Assembly: GCA_027488375.1 (NCBI GenBank)
Contig: JAIYBW010000006.1
Span: 1-64,000 of the forward strand
Reading direction: 5' to 3'
DNA length: 64,000 bases
Source of the DNA: Pseudomonadota bacterium
GTDB lineage: Bacteria; Bdellovibrionota; Bacteriovoracia; Bacteriovoracales; Bacteriovoracaceae
This document shows, piece after piece, positions 8,851-17,643 of the stretch. The notes beneath the pieces were generated by a model that saw only the letters and a program-made list of their open reading frames with translations, did not search any database and was not told the origin of the DNA. Each line of letters begins with the position of its first letter. The first letter of the stretch is position 1. The position numbers were made by a program, and so were the translations under genes.

Positions 8851-9477
8851 TTGGCTTATTTATATATTGATTCTACTTATGATATTTCGATTGGAGTTCT
8901 AGATGAAAATCTGGGATGGAGAGTTCTTGAAACTTTTAGCGGCGTAAAAGCTTCTAGTGTTCTTCAGAAAGAAACTCATAAAATCCTAAAAAATCTAGAT
9001 TTGGGTCTCAAGGACATTAAAAGTATAGTCACGATTGCTGGTCCTGGTTTTTATACTGGTTTAAGATTGTCTGAAGGTTTTGCAGACGTTTTTTCTTTTA
9101 GCGGTCTAAAGCATTACTCATTTTATTCTCATCATATACCTCAATTTTTAGGTCATACTTCGGGTGTATGGTTGACCAAGGCTTACCGTGGAGAATATTT
9201 TTTTCATACTTGGAATGAACAGCAGAGAAAAGATGAATTAATTCAATTGAAGGATTTAAAATCTTATTTAGAAAAAATTAAAGACGAAAAGCTTTTCATT
9301 CATTCTGAATCTGCTATTGATGACCACATTAAAGACTTTAATTATACTCTCATCTCAACTCGAGATTTGTTGAGCAAAAAACCTGAAATTATTTTTAAAG
9401 CCATTTTATCAACTTCCCTGAAAGTAGATTCTTTTTATTTTAGACCTGCTGAAGAAGAGTTTAAGGCCAATCCATGA
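8851..9477 (+). CDS. tsaB: TsaB-like tRNA threonylcarbamoyladenosine accessory protein
   Basis: TsaB is the non-catalytic partner of TsaD/TsaE in making the t6A37 base of ANN-decoding tRNAs. The 208-residue product has the ASKHA-fold start YLYIDSTYDISIGVL and the family's best-kept motif, GPGFYTGLRLSEG (about residues 68-80). The rest is poorly conserved, as is usual for TsaB. It starts with TTG, two bases after the rseP stop, without a clear ribosome-binding site. Its last 4 bases overlap the next gene (ATGA). It is slightly shorter than E. coli TsaB. Confidence 0.8.
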   Translation: MAYLYIDSTYDISIGVLDENLGWRVLETFSGVKASSVLQKETHKILKNLDLGLKDIKSIVTIAGPGFYTGLRLSEGFADVFSFSGLKHYSFYSHHIPQFLGHTSGVWLTKAYRGEYFFHTWNEQQRKDELIQLKDLKSYLEKIKDEKLFIHSESAIDDHIKDFNYTLISTRDLLSKKPEIIFKAILSTSLKVDSFYFRPAEEEFKANP

Positions 9478-10142
9478 GCCGAATGACTTTTGTTCCTCGA
9501 TTTTTGGTATGGATTTATATTGGTTTTGTTTTTATTTATGTTAGAAATTGGTTTCCTGCACTTCAGTTTATTTTCGTTATTTTTTCCCTCTTTGTTTTTT
9601 ATTTCTTTCGTAGATCATCAATTCCTTATCGTGAAACAATTAAAAATGATGGTGAAATATTTCTTTCACCAGTTCAGGGTGTTGTTAAGTCCATTAGACG
9701 GGATACGATGGCGTGGGATGAATTACCTGGGGCCCATGAAGTCCGTATTGCGATAAATTTTTTAGATCAAAAAGGTCTTTATCTTCCTACTGATGGTGAA
9801 GTTGGCTATTTAAAGGAAAATAAAGGTATCCCTATAAGTCGTCATGCTACTTCTCAAGAGTTTTATTTACCGCCGGCCGAGATGGCCCATACTGATTTAG
9901 TACTAAAATCTAAAAATGAAACAAAGACACTAATGCGATTTATTGATTGTAAATTTGGCTACCGTCCTAGCATCTGGTTGAAATCTGGTGATCGAGGGCG
10001 GGGAGCAGCATGTTTTGGCCATTACCCTTTTGGGGGAACTTTGATAATTTATTTACCAAAAGATAGTGATATTTTAGTTTTTGAAAATGAGAGCCTCGTT
10101 CCTGGCCAGTCCGTTATCGCAGCTCTTAAAGATTTAAATTGA
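9474..10142 (+). CDS. Phosphatidylserine decarboxylase-like protein lacking the catalytic triad
   Basis: The 222-residue protein follows the short (membrane-anchored) phosphatidylserine decarboxylase layout. It has two N-terminal membrane helices (about 8-45), then the beta-rich domain with FLSPVQGVV, INFLDQKGLYLPTDG and a C-terminal FGGTLIIYLP. The family's key residues seem to be missing. The Asp of the P-x-D-G motif is Gln68. The two His of the D-x-H-x-x-H motif are Lys100 and Tyr103. The Ser of the G-S self-cleavage site, source of the pyruvoyl cofactor, is Gly188. It sits directly before pssA, where Psd is often encoded. I read it as a decarboxylase-family protein that probably cannot form the pyruvoyl group. 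Confidence 0.75.
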   Translation: MSRMTFVPRFLVWIYIGFVFIYVRNWFPALQFIFVIFSLFVFYFFRRSSIPYRETIKNDGEIFLSPVQGVVKSIRRDTMAWDELPGAHEVRIAINFLDQKGLYLPTDGEVGYLKENKGIPISRHATSQEFYLPPAEMAHTDLVLKSKNETKTLMRFIDCKFGYRPSIWLKSGDRGRGAACFGHYPFGGTLIIYLPKDSDILVFENESLVPGQSVIAALKDLN

Positions 10143-10152
10143 AGGATATTAA

Positions 10153-10905
10153 ATGTTGATCGAAAACCGTCGTTGGGCTTTTTTTCTCCCTAATACTTTT
10201 ACTGCTCTTAATATGGCCTGTGGCTTTGCAGCTATCCTTCATGGATTTCAAGGTGATTTTTATAAAGCCTGCATGTTTATTGTTTTAGGAGCTGTTTTTG
10301 ATAGTGTTGATGGTCGAGTGGCAAGGATGACAAATACTCAATCTGCTTTTGGGGAGCAATTTGATTCCATGAGCGATCTTGTCTCTTTTGGTGTTTCTCC
10401 CGCTATTGTTTATTATTTTAGATTTCTTGCAAATTCCGGTAGACCAGGTATGGTCGCAGCCTTCTTTTTTATTCTTTGTGGGGCTTTGAGGCTTGCTCGA
10501 TTTAATGCCAATATTGATAAGAATAAGTCTGACTACTTTCAAGGTTTACCAATACCAGGTGGAGCGACGGCCGTAATAGCTCTGGTGCTTATCTCTCTTG
10601 GTCTTCCTGAAATTGTGGATTACAAACCATTTACTGTTGGTTACCTCATTTTTTACGCTGTTCTTATGATTTCTAATATTCCTTTCCCTAGTTTTAAAAA
10701 ATCCGAATGGGTGAAGACTAATAAAAAACAAGTTTTAATGGTTATTTTCATGATCCTTGCCACACTCTTCATTTATGAAGAAATCATGATCCCTATCATC
10801 ATTACTTTTTATGTGGTCGCTTCTTTAATTTATTTTCTAACTCATCGAAAAAAGTTTGAAGGCATTTTTGATTGGCAAGAAGAGCCAGATTCTGTTGAAA
10901 AGTGA
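10153..10905 (+). CDS. pssA: CDP-diacylglycerol--serine O-phosphatidyltransferase
   Basis: PssA joins CDP-diacylglycerol and serine to phosphatidylserine, the precursor of phosphatidylethanolamine. The 250-residue polytopic protein has the complete CDP-alcohol phosphotransferase motif. It runs DSVDGRVAR, eight residues, then G-x3-D-x3-D, at about residues 54-79. N-terminal FLPNTFTALNMACGF is typical of type II PssA. AAGGATA precedes the ATG. The gene follows the decarboxylase-like gene by 10 bases, and its TGA overlaps the GTG start of truA. Confidence 0.95.
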   Translation: MLIENRRWAFFLPNTFTALNMACGFAAILHGFQGDFYKACMFIVLGAVFDSVDGRVARMTNTQSAFGEQFDSMSDLVSFGVSPAIVYYFRFLANSGRPGMVAAFFFILCGALRLARFNANIDKNKSDYFQGLPIPGGATAVIALVLISLGLPEIVDYKPFTVGYLIFYAVLMISNIPFPSFKKSEWVKTNKKQVLMVIFMILATLFIYEEIMIPIIITFYVVASLIYFLTHRKKFEGIFDWQEEPDSVEK

Positions 10906-11669
10906 TTCACTACTACAAGCTTCTCTTACAGTACAAAGGTACACGCTATTTAGGTTGGCAAGTTCAGCCTGAATCTGCTGGCGTTACAATTCAGGGAGAG
11001 CTTAACAAAGCGCTTGAAATCGTTTCTAAGTGTCCTTCACAAAGTATGGGGGCCGGAAGGACTGATGCTGGAGTTCATGCTCTCGGACAAGTTGCAAAGG
11101 TTGGAATTGAGCTTCTTATTGATCCAAAAAATTTAGTCAAGGCCTTAAACGTTCACCTTCCAGACGACATAAGAGTTTTGGAAGCCGAACTCTCAAACTA
11201 TGAGTTTTTTCCGACTGTGCACGCCCATTCCAAGGAATATCATTATCGTTTTACGGCGCAGAGAGGTTTCAGTGCGTTTCAAAATGAGCTGATAGTGAAT
11301 CATCCCTTTGAGTTAGATCTCCATAAAATGCGCAAGGCCTGTGAAATCCTAGTTGGTGAGCATGATTTTTGTAATTATTTTTGTGAAGGAACAGACGTTT
11401 CAAGCACAGTGAGAAAGATTTTTGAAGCTGAGATTTTAGAAGTTCCCCAGGGAGACTGGGAAATGTTGCCGGCCCACTATGTTTTTAGAGTTGTGGGAAA
11501 TGGATTTTTAAAGCAAATGGTCAGGCTGTTAATGGGTGCCCTATGGAATGTGGGGCGTGGCAAAATAGAGCTCGATGAGTTTTCTAAATCTTTAACCTCC
11601 TTACCTATGAGGCGCCTAGGTCCGGTTGCGCCTCCTCATGGTCTTTATATGGTTCGCGTCAATTACTGA
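10902..11669 (+). CDS. truA: tRNA pseudouridine(38-40) synthase TruA
   Basis: TruA isomerises uridines 38-40 in tRNA anticodon arms. The 255-residue protein has the catalytic segment GAGRTDAGVHA with its Asp (about residues 51-61). It also has KEYHYRF and the C-terminal FLKQMVRLLMGAL motif. It starts with GTG inside the pssA stop (GTGA), a coupling overlap. It ends the long housekeeping run; tig has its own upstream gap. Confidence 0.95.
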   Translation: MIHYYKLLLQYKGTRYLGWQVQPESAGVTIQGELNKALEIVSKCPSQSMGAGRTDAGVHALGQVAKVGIELLIDPKNLVKALNVHLPDDIRVLEAELSNYEFFPTVHAHSKEYHYRFTAQRGFSAFQNELIVNHPFELDLHKMRKACEILVGEHDFCNYFCEGTDVSSTVRKIFEAEILEVPQGDWEMLPAHYVFRVVGNGFLKQMVRLLMGALWNVGRGKIELDEFSKSLTSLPMRRLGPVAPPHGLYMVRVNY

Positions 11670-11753
11670 TTTTCTCCCTCAATAAATTGACTTTTTTCCC
11701 CTTTATGTTAAAAAAAGTCTCTCTAAATTTTTCATTTTTAAAAGCGAGAATTT

Positions 11754-13037
11754 ATGTCTTACACGATTCAAGATGTTAATGGCTGTACTAAGAAATTTAT
11801 CTTCAACTTCGATAAAGTAGATCTTTCAAAAGAAATCAAAGCTGCTGTATTGGCAAAACAACAAAATTCAAATCTTAAAGGCTTCCGTAAAGGTAAAGCT
11901 CCACTTGAGATGGTTCAACAACTTTTTGGGCCACAAATTGAAAATGATGCTCTTTATCGTTTCATTTCAAATGAATATTTTGAAGCTGTTAAAAAAGAAA
12001 ATATTCGTGCTGTAGGATATCCTCAGTTTGGAAATACAAAATACGAAGCTGGGAAAACGGTTGCTTTTGAAGCTACAGTTGAAGTGATTCCAGATTTCGA
12101 ATTAAAAGATTACAAGTCTTATACATTTAAAAAAGAATCTGAAGCAGTAACTGATGAAGATTTTGAAACATTAAAGAAAAACTATCTTTCTTCAAAAGCA
12201 GAAGTTTCAGAAGTTAAAGATGCTGGCCATAAATTAGCGAAGGGTGATTTTGCTGTTTTCAATTTTGAAGGTGAGAAAGCGGATGGTTCAAAACCTGAAA
12301 ATATGAAAGCTCAAGAGTACATGCTTGAAATCGGTTCTGGTCAGTTTATTCCTGGTTTTGAGGATGGAATGATTGGCCTTAAAAAAGGTGAAAAGAAAGA
12401 TATTAAAGTTACTTTCCCTGCTGATTATCACGAAGCAGAACTTCAAAATGCCCCTGTTACTTTCCATGTTGAAGTTTTAGAACTTAAGCAAAAAAACTTT
12501 CCTGAATTTACTGATGAACTAGCGAAGCAATTTGGATTTGAATCTGTTGCTGACTTTACGACAAAAAACAAAGAAAGAATGATGACTCAAAAGAAGCGTG
12601 AAGTTCAAAGCAAGCTTCAGCAACAAATCCTTGAGAAATTGATTGAGGAAAATAAGTTTGAAGTTCCAAATGCATTAATTGAAGATCAAAAAGAAAGTGT
12701 TAAACAAGAGCTTTCTAAAACTCTTAAGCAACAGGGTTTTAATGATCAAATGATTGCTCTATATTTTGAGCGTTGGAATGATGATGTGACTAATAAAGCC
12801 AGCTTTCAGGTTCGCTCTGGGTTGATCCTTGATAAGCTCGCTCGTAAATATAATATTGAAGCAACTGAAGCTGATTTAGATGTTAAAATTGAAGAGATGG
12901 TTTCTCAGTCTGGTATGAAAAAAGATGAGATTTCTAATTTCTATAAATCTAATGAAAACATTAAGCGCAATCTTATGTACGCTATCCGTGAAGAGAAAAC
13001 ATTCACTGCGCTCGTTAAGGAAATGAAAGTTTCTTAA
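11754..13037 (+). CDS. tig: Trigger factor
   Basis: Trigger factor is the ribosome-bound chaperone and peptidyl-prolyl isomerase that meets nascent chains. The 427-residue protein has the ribosome-docking region with GFRKGKAPLEMV (about residues 43-54). An FKBP domain follows (about 150-245, with IPGFEDGMIGLKKGEKK), then the helical substrate-binding arms. The 84-base gap before it is AT-rich and contains TTGACT (11687-11692), a possible -35, but no convincing -10. clpP/clpX, frequent neighbours, are absent. The 3' end overlaps a convergent gene by 23 bases. Confidence 0.96.
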   Translation: MSYTIQDVNGCTKKFIFNFDKVDLSKEIKAAVLAKQQNSNLKGFRKGKAPLEMVQQLFGPQIENDALYRFISNEYFEAVKKENIRAVGYPQFGNTKYEAGKTVAFEATVEVIPDFELKDYKSYTFKKESEAVTDEDFETLKKNYLSSKAEVSEVKDAGHKLAKGDFAVFNFEGEKADGSKPENMKAQEYMLEIGSGQFIPGFEDGMIGLKKGEKKDIKVTFPADYHEAELQNAPVTFHVEVLELKQKNFPEFTDELAKQFGFESVADFTTKNKERMMTQKKREVQSKLQQQILEKLIEENKFEVPNALIEDQKESVKQELSKTLKQQGFNDQMIALYFERWNDDVTNKASFQVRSGLILDKLARKYNIEATEADLDVKIEEMVSQSGMKKDEISNFYKSNENIKRNLMYAIREEKTFTALVKEMKVS

Positions 13038-14136
13038 TTCTTTTACCACTTTTAGTGCTCCTCTTTTTAGGGGAGCACTTTTCCCACCATAGTCCGTTAA
13101 TAAGTTCTCGTCTGCAAATCCCATCCTGATAATAAATAGATGTTATGTTTTTTCTTTGAATCGTCTTGATGATGTTCCCATTTGGTATGAAGTCAAAGCT
13201 ACTTAGTTTTATTTTGCTTTTTTCTGCTGTATCTAATGTCTGACTAAGAAAAAGAAGTGATGAGAAGATCATGATTTTTTGACTTCGATAGAAGAAATAG
13301 GAAATTAAAATGACCCCTAGGTTGACTTCCCACAGAGGGAACGACGAGGTGATCTTGCTTGCAATATAAACACAGGATTGAAGAAATCTCATCAAAATCA
13401 TTCCCCACTCAAAGGACCAGTCTCCGAAAGGAAGGGCGAGAACACAGAGTAAGGGAAAGAGAAGGGTGAGAATAAAATTCAGAAACGGAGAGATGAAAAG
13501 TAATAGAGGTGAAATGAGACTTGATGAGAAATAAAAGATTAACATCTGGGAAAAGAAAAAATGTCGATTTAACCCCTTCTTTTTAAAAATGATTAGACTC
13601 AAAAAAAGATAACTAAAACCGAAGCTTAAAGGCGATTGGAAGATCGTGCCTGCTAAAATGTCGATGAGCATAGCGATCATGAAGCCTATTTTTACATTAA
13701 AGAGATGTTGACCTATTTTAAGATGGATCATTCTTTTTAAGGCCAGTTGTCCTGGAATAAAAAATGAAAGGCCTGACAATAAAAGCAAAAAACAAAGTTG
13801 AAATTTTCGAAAGGGAATAAGTAAAGTTAAGGGGACTAAGATGGCCGATAAGTGAAAGCCTGATGGACTAAAGACATGATTTAAACCCAAATTTTTGTAA
13901 TCCTCTTTAATCCATTTTGAAACGGGGGCAGAGCGGCCGGTTAAAAAAGATTCCCAAAGCTCTATTAGTTCTTGATCCTCCTGTTTGAGATTTTTCTTCC
14001 TGGCCTCAAAAGAGGGAATCTTCATCACTTTTTGAGCATGAAAATACTGTTCAAGTCTAAGTTGAGAGTCCCACTTAATGAAACTCATAAAAATAAAAAA
14101 GACGCTAAATATGCTAAGTGTTGAGTTGATGGCCAT
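13015..14136 (-). CDS. ComEC/Rec2-family membrane protein, channel domain only
   Basis: The 373-residue protein has one N-terminal membrane helix, a short soluble segment, then several hydrophobic helices. The segment around HVFSPSGFHLSAI (about residues 91-103) matches the Competence domain of ComEC (SGLHV region), preceded by a ComEC-like LTGRSAPVSKWIKEDYKNLG stretch. Full ComEC also has an OB-fold domain and a C-terminal metallo-beta-lactamase nuclease domain; neither is present. The last ~80 residues are short and polar. ComEC moves single-stranded DNA across the inner membrane in transformation, but a shortened form may not. Its 3' end overlaps tig and spans the tig terminator hairpin. 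Confidence 0.72.
   Translation of the reverse strand: MAINSTLSIFSVFFIFMSFIKWDSQLRLEQYFHAQKVMKIPSFEARKKNLKQEDQELIELWESFLTGRSAPVSKWIKEDYKNLGLNHVFSPSGFHLSAILVPLTLLIPFRKFQLCFLLLLSGLSFFIPGQLALKRMIHLKIGQHLFNVKIGFMIAMLIDILAGTIFQSPLSFGFSYLFLSLIIFKKKGLNRHFFFSQMLIFYFSSSLISPLLLFISPFLNFILTLLFPLLCVLALPFGDWSFEWGMILMRFLQSCVYIASKITSSFPLWEVNLGVILISYFFYRSQKIMIFSSLLFLSQTLDTAEKSKIKLSSFDFIPNGNIIKTIQRKNITSIYYQDGICRRELINGLWWEKCSPKKRSTKSGKRIKKLSFP
13054..13082 (+). terminator. tig: Intrinsic terminator of tig
   Basis: AGTGCTCC (13054-13061) pairs with GGAGCACT (13072-13079), followed by a short T-run. It lies 17 bases after the tig stop. It also falls inside the coding end of the convergent ComEC-like gene. Confidence 0.8.
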
Positions 14137-14261
14137 GTAGGACTCTTTGCAGGCCTTCGGTTAAGAATATTTGATCTTAAGTCTATGTTTTGATTAAGAA
14201 ATAGAACCAGTGCAGCACGATATCTGCTTGCTCATTCTTACTAAAAAAGATAATTAAGGCC

Positions 14262-15113
14262 ATGGAAGATTTTATCTTAAATAGCTTATCTCCCCAAATA
14301 AAGACCTGGTTAGATGAGGATGATCTGACTCGAAATTTTTATTATCAAAAATCACTAAGCTCACAAAAAGTAAAACTCTACATTAAGATCAAAAGCCCAC
14401 TCATACTAGCAGGTAGTGATTATTTTGTGGCCGTTTTCTCGACTCTGGGGTGCGATTCAAAAGTATTTGATTTCATACGTGGTTGGGATGGTAAATCATT
14501 TGGGGCCCAGGAAGTGATCGAAGTTCCGGAAGCAATCTCTTTTGGGATTGCTGTTACTGCAGAAAGACTGGCCCTCAATTTACTTCAGCATGCAAGTTCT
14601 ATCGCTACTTGGACTCATCAACATGTTCAATTAGCAAAATCGAGAAATATAAAATTACTTGATACAAGAAAAACAACTCCTGGCCTAAGAAGTCTTGAGA
14701 AGTATGCTGTAAGAGTTGGTGGTGGATTTAATCATCGTTTGGGGCAAACAGATACCTGGATGATTAAAGACAATCATAAGACCTGTCTCGGTGGAGTGGC
14801 TGGCGCCTATGAATTTTTTCAAAAGCAGGGTGCTCTTTATAATAATACCGTGGTTGAAATTCACGATTTAGAAGAACTTAAGCATGCTCAAGATTTAGGT
14901 TTAAAGTTTTTTATGTTAGATAATTTTAATCCTGATCAAATTCGAGAAGCCATTAAGTTTAAAAAAGATAAAGATCATTTTGAGGTTTCTGGCGGAGTTA
15001 AATTATCTAATCTTACTGATTATTTAATTGATGGGGTTGATGCCATTAGCATGGGCTCACTTATTTACTCGGCTCCACAGGTCGATATCTCGTTGAAGTT
15101 TAGGCCTGTATGA
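14262..15113 (+). CDS. nadC: Nicotinate-nucleotide pyrophosphorylase (quinolinate phosphoribosyltransferase)
   Basis: NadC converts quinolinate and PRPP to nicotinate mononucleotide in de novo NAD synthesis. The 283-residue protein has the signature LLDTRKTTPGLRSLEKYAVRVGGG (in part, about residues 130-152). It also has the HRLGQTDTWMIKDNH segment and the C-terminal VSGGV barrel strand. AAGG lies 6 bases before the ATG. It overlaps nadB by 4 bases (ATGA), so the two are made together. Confidence 0.95.
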   Translation: MEDFILNSLSPQIKTWLDEDDLTRNFYYQKSLSSQKVKLYIKIKSPLILAGSDYFVAVFSTLGCDSKVFDFIRGWDGKSFGAQEVIEVPEAISFGIAVTAERLALNLLQHASSIATWTHQHVQLAKSRNIKLLDTRKTTPGLRSLEKYAVRVGGGFNHRLGQTDTWMIKDNHKTCLGGVAGAYEFFQKQGALYNNTVVEIHDLEELKHAQDLGLKFFMLDNFNPDQIREAIKFKKDKDHFEVSGGVKLSNLTDYLIDGVDAISMGSLIYSAPQVDISLKFRPV

Positions 15114-16684
15114 AAGATTTTAATACTGACGTTCTCATCATTGGAACTGGTATTGCGGGATTAGCTTCTGCCATAAAGCTTGCAGAGAAAAAAATCAATG
15201 TCACGATCGTCACCAGAGAAAAAAAACCTGAGATGACCAATACCTTTTGGGCTCAAGGTGGAATTATCTATAGCCCAAAAGATTTGAATGATCAGGAAGA
15301 TTTGATGAAAGATATCATCAAAGCTTCCGCCTATACTTCTAATCCTGAAGCCGCAAAAATTTTATGCACCCGTTCGGCAGATATTATTGAAGAAATTCTT
15401 ATCCATAAATCTCATACTGAATTTGCGAAAGATGCTGAAGGTGAGCTCCTTTTTACAAAAGAGGCTGCTCATTCAAGAGATCGCATTATTTATCAGGGTG
15501 ATATGACGGGAAAAGCTATTCAGATTTCTCTTCTGAATTATCTTCATGATGAAACTCGTTTTCCTCATGTGAAATTTTTAACTTCACACACAGCGATCGA
15601 TTTAATCACACCCAATCATCATGGTGTCGCGATCACTCAACGATATGAAGAGAATCAGGTTTTAGGGGCGTATTTTCTTGATCAGCAAGAAAATAGAGTC
15701 AGAAAAATTTTGGCCAAGGCGACTATTCTTGCGACTGGTGGTATAGGAGCATTATATTTACACCACTCGAATGCAGAAGGTGCACGTGGGGATGGTCACG
15801 CCATGGCCCATCGAGCTGGCGCCTATGTGACGAACATGGAATTCATCCAGTTCCATCCGACAACTTTTTATAATAGATCTTCTCATCGGCGTTTTCTCAT
15901 CTCTGAAGCTCTTCGAGGTGAGGGAGGTCGTTTAATTAACTCTCGTGGTGAAGCTTTCATGAAAAAATATCATGAGGACGCTGAGCTTGCTCCTCGAGAT
16001 GTTGTGTCTAGGGCCATTCTTGAAGAGATGATTAAAGAGAAGGAAGATTGTGTTTATCTTGATATCACAAACAAAGATGAAACTTATTTAAAGAATAGAT
16101 TCCCAACGATCTTTTCATATTGCCTAGAGAATAAAGTGAATATGGCGACTGGGCCCATTCCAGTGGTTCCGGCCGCTCATTATACCTGTGGCGGGGTTAA
16201 AACAGACCTTAAAGGTCGAACGAATTTGAAAAGCTTGTATGCCGTAGGCGAAGTGGCCTGTACTGGACTTCATGGAGCTAATCGACTGGCTTCAACTTCA
16301 CTTCTTGAAGGGCTTACATTTGGTTACATTGCTGCTGAGGATATCCTTAATCAGATTTCGCAATTTCAAAACTACGATTTGAATCTGATAAAGGACTGGA
16401 CTTCGGGACGTGATGAAGTTGATCTTGCCTTGATTGCCCAAGATCAAATGACCTTAAAGCAAACAATGTGGAACTATGTAGGATTGTCTCGCTCTCAAAA
16501 TCGACTGGCCCGGGCCCGAGCAATGTTTATTGAGCTTCAAGATGAGATTTCAAAATTTTATAAGCATGCCCATTTACATGATGAGCTCATTGGTCTTCGT
16601 AATGGTGTAGAAGTTGCCTTTATGGTGCTGAATGCTTCTCTTCGAAATAAACAGTCTGTAGGATGCTTCTTTCTCAAAGAATAA
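15110..16684 (+). CDS. nadB: L-aspartate oxidase
   Basis: NadB oxidises L-aspartate to iminoaspartate, the first step to quinolinate. The 524-residue flavoprotein has the FAD-binding start VLIIGTGIAGLASAIKLAE. The family markers NTFWAQGGI, MEFIQFHPTTFYN and YTCGGVKTDLKGRT follow, and then LHGANRLASTSLLEGL. Its length matches NadB rather than succinate dehydrogenase flavoprotein. It is coupled to nadC. nadA, the next enzyme, is not in the window. The stop codon directly abuts the stop of mtgA on the other strand, with no base between. Confidence 0.95.
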   Translation: MKDFNTDVLIIGTGIAGLASAIKLAEKKINVTIVTREKKPEMTNTFWAQGGIIYSPKDLNDQEDLMKDIIKASAYTSNPEAAKILCTRSADIIEEILIHKSHTEFAKDAEGELLFTKEAAHSRDRIIYQGDMTGKAIQISLLNYLHDETRFPHVKFLTSHTAIDLITPNHHGVAITQRYEENQVLGAYFLDQQENRVRKILAKATILATGGIGALYLHHSNAEGARGDGHAMAHRAGAYVTNMEFIQFHPTTFYNRSSHRRFLISEALRGEGGRLINSRGEAFMKKYHEDAELAPRDVVSRAILEEMIKEKEDCVYLDITNKDETYLKNRFPTIFSYCLENKVNMATGPIPVVPAAHYTCGGVKTDLKGRTNLKSLYAVGEVACTGLHGANRLASTSLLEGLTFGYIAAEDILNQISQFQNYDLNLIKDWTSGRDEVDLALIAQDQMTLKQTMWNYVGLSRSQNRLARARAMFIELQDEISKFYKHAHLHDELIGLRNGVEVAFMVLNASLRNKQSVGCFFLKE

Positions 16685-17416
16685 TTACATCGTTGGCTTA
16701 AAGTAAGAGTTACCAAGTAAGGCCAGGTTGCGCTTTATAAAATTACGTCTTCGTAAGACAAAGTTTGTTGGACGCTTGGGATTCCATTTTCTTGGATTCG
16801 GAAGAATGGCCGCAAATAATTGGGCTTCCCCTTGGGCGAGATTTCGGGCAGATTTCTGAAAGTAGTGTTGAGCAGCAGCTTCTGCACCGTAAATGCCTGG
16901 GCCAAGTTCAATAACGTTCAAATAGACTTCTAGGATTCTGCGTTTATCCCAAATGTTTTCGATAAGAACGGTGAAGTAGGCCTCAAGTCCCTTTCTGATA
17001 AAAGTCCGCGATGGGTAGAGAAAGACATTTTTGGCCGTTTGTTGGCTGATGGTTGAAGCACCCATTTTAACTTTGCGTCTCTTATTGGCCTCAATGGCCT
17101 TAGCGATAGCTTCAAAATCAAATCCTGAATGGGAGAGAAATTTTGGGTCTTCTGAAGCAATAACTGCTTTTCTTAAATGAGGTGAAATCTCTTCTAAGCT
17201 CACCCAGTCTTTTTGAATAGAAACCCACTTACCATCTAAGGCATATTCACTGGCCCTGAGGAGGACTAGCGGAGTGATGTAAACGGGAAACCATTTAAGG
17301 ACGACAACAAAGAGAACACTCGCGATGAGAGAACCGAAAAACGATATGAGAGCGACCTTTTTAAGGCGCGGAAGTATATTTTTTGTTTTAGCGAAACCGT
17401 TTCTTATATAACCCAT
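16685..17416 (-). CDS. mtgA: Monofunctional biosynthetic peptidoglycan transglycosylase
   Basis: MtgA polymerises lipid II into glycan strands at the inner membrane. The 243-residue protein has one N-terminal membrane helix (about 22-44) and a GT51 domain. The catalytic Glu lies in ASEDPKFLSHSGFD. The other motifs are GASTISQQTAKNVFL, RKGLEAYFTVLIE and KRRILEVYLN. No transpeptidase domain follows, which separates it from class A PBPs. The gene is divergent from rimO. A TATACT (-10-like) lies 8 bases before its ATG. Confidence 0.94.
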   Translation of the reverse strand: MGYIRNGFAKTKNILPRLKKVALISFFGSLIASVLFVVVLKWFPVYITPLVLLRASEYALDGKWVSIQKDWVSLEEISPHLRKAVIASEDPKFLSHSGFDFEAIAKAIEANKRRKVKMGASTISQQTAKNVFLYPSRTFIRKGLEAYFTVLIENIWDKRRILEVYLNVIELGPGIYGAEAAAQHYFQKSARNLAQGEAQLFAAILPNPRKWNPKRPTNFVLRRRNFIKRNLALLGNSYFKPTM

Positions 17417-17529
17417 ATTAAATTAGTATAAGACAAAGTCTTGATCTGCCTTACCCGGTTAATCTTGCCTGTTGAAGATTCAAAATGTTTGTACCCATGG
17501 TGTACCTGAGACTTCCATAGAATTCCACA

Positions 17530-17607
17530 TTTTCTAGGGTTTTTGGTCCTATGTCTGGCATTTTTACATAGGTTGGATAGACATTTTCTTCTCTTTAACC
17601 TAGAAAA
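17530..17607 (+). promoter_or_regulatory. Candidate structured leader RNA upstream of rimO
   Basis: A perfect 9-bp outer stem, TTTTCTAGG (17530-17538) with CCTAGAAAA (17599-17607), encloses a perfect 7-bp hairpin. That inner hairpin is CCTATGT (17548-17554) with ACATAGG (17566-17572). ATGTCT (17551-17556) can instead pair with AGACAT (17579-17584), which excludes the inner hairpin. The element ends 36 bases before the rimO ATG. It matches no riboswitch class I know. That it is transcribed is inference. Confidence 0.4.
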
Positions 17608-17643
17608 CTACATCTTTTATTGATCACTAAATATGGGAAGATT

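Noticed and set aside
11687-11714. Promoter of tig from TTGACT and an A-rich -10
   Set aside because: The best -10 candidate matches only 4 of 6 positions with non-ideal spacing, so it is too weak to list as a feature.
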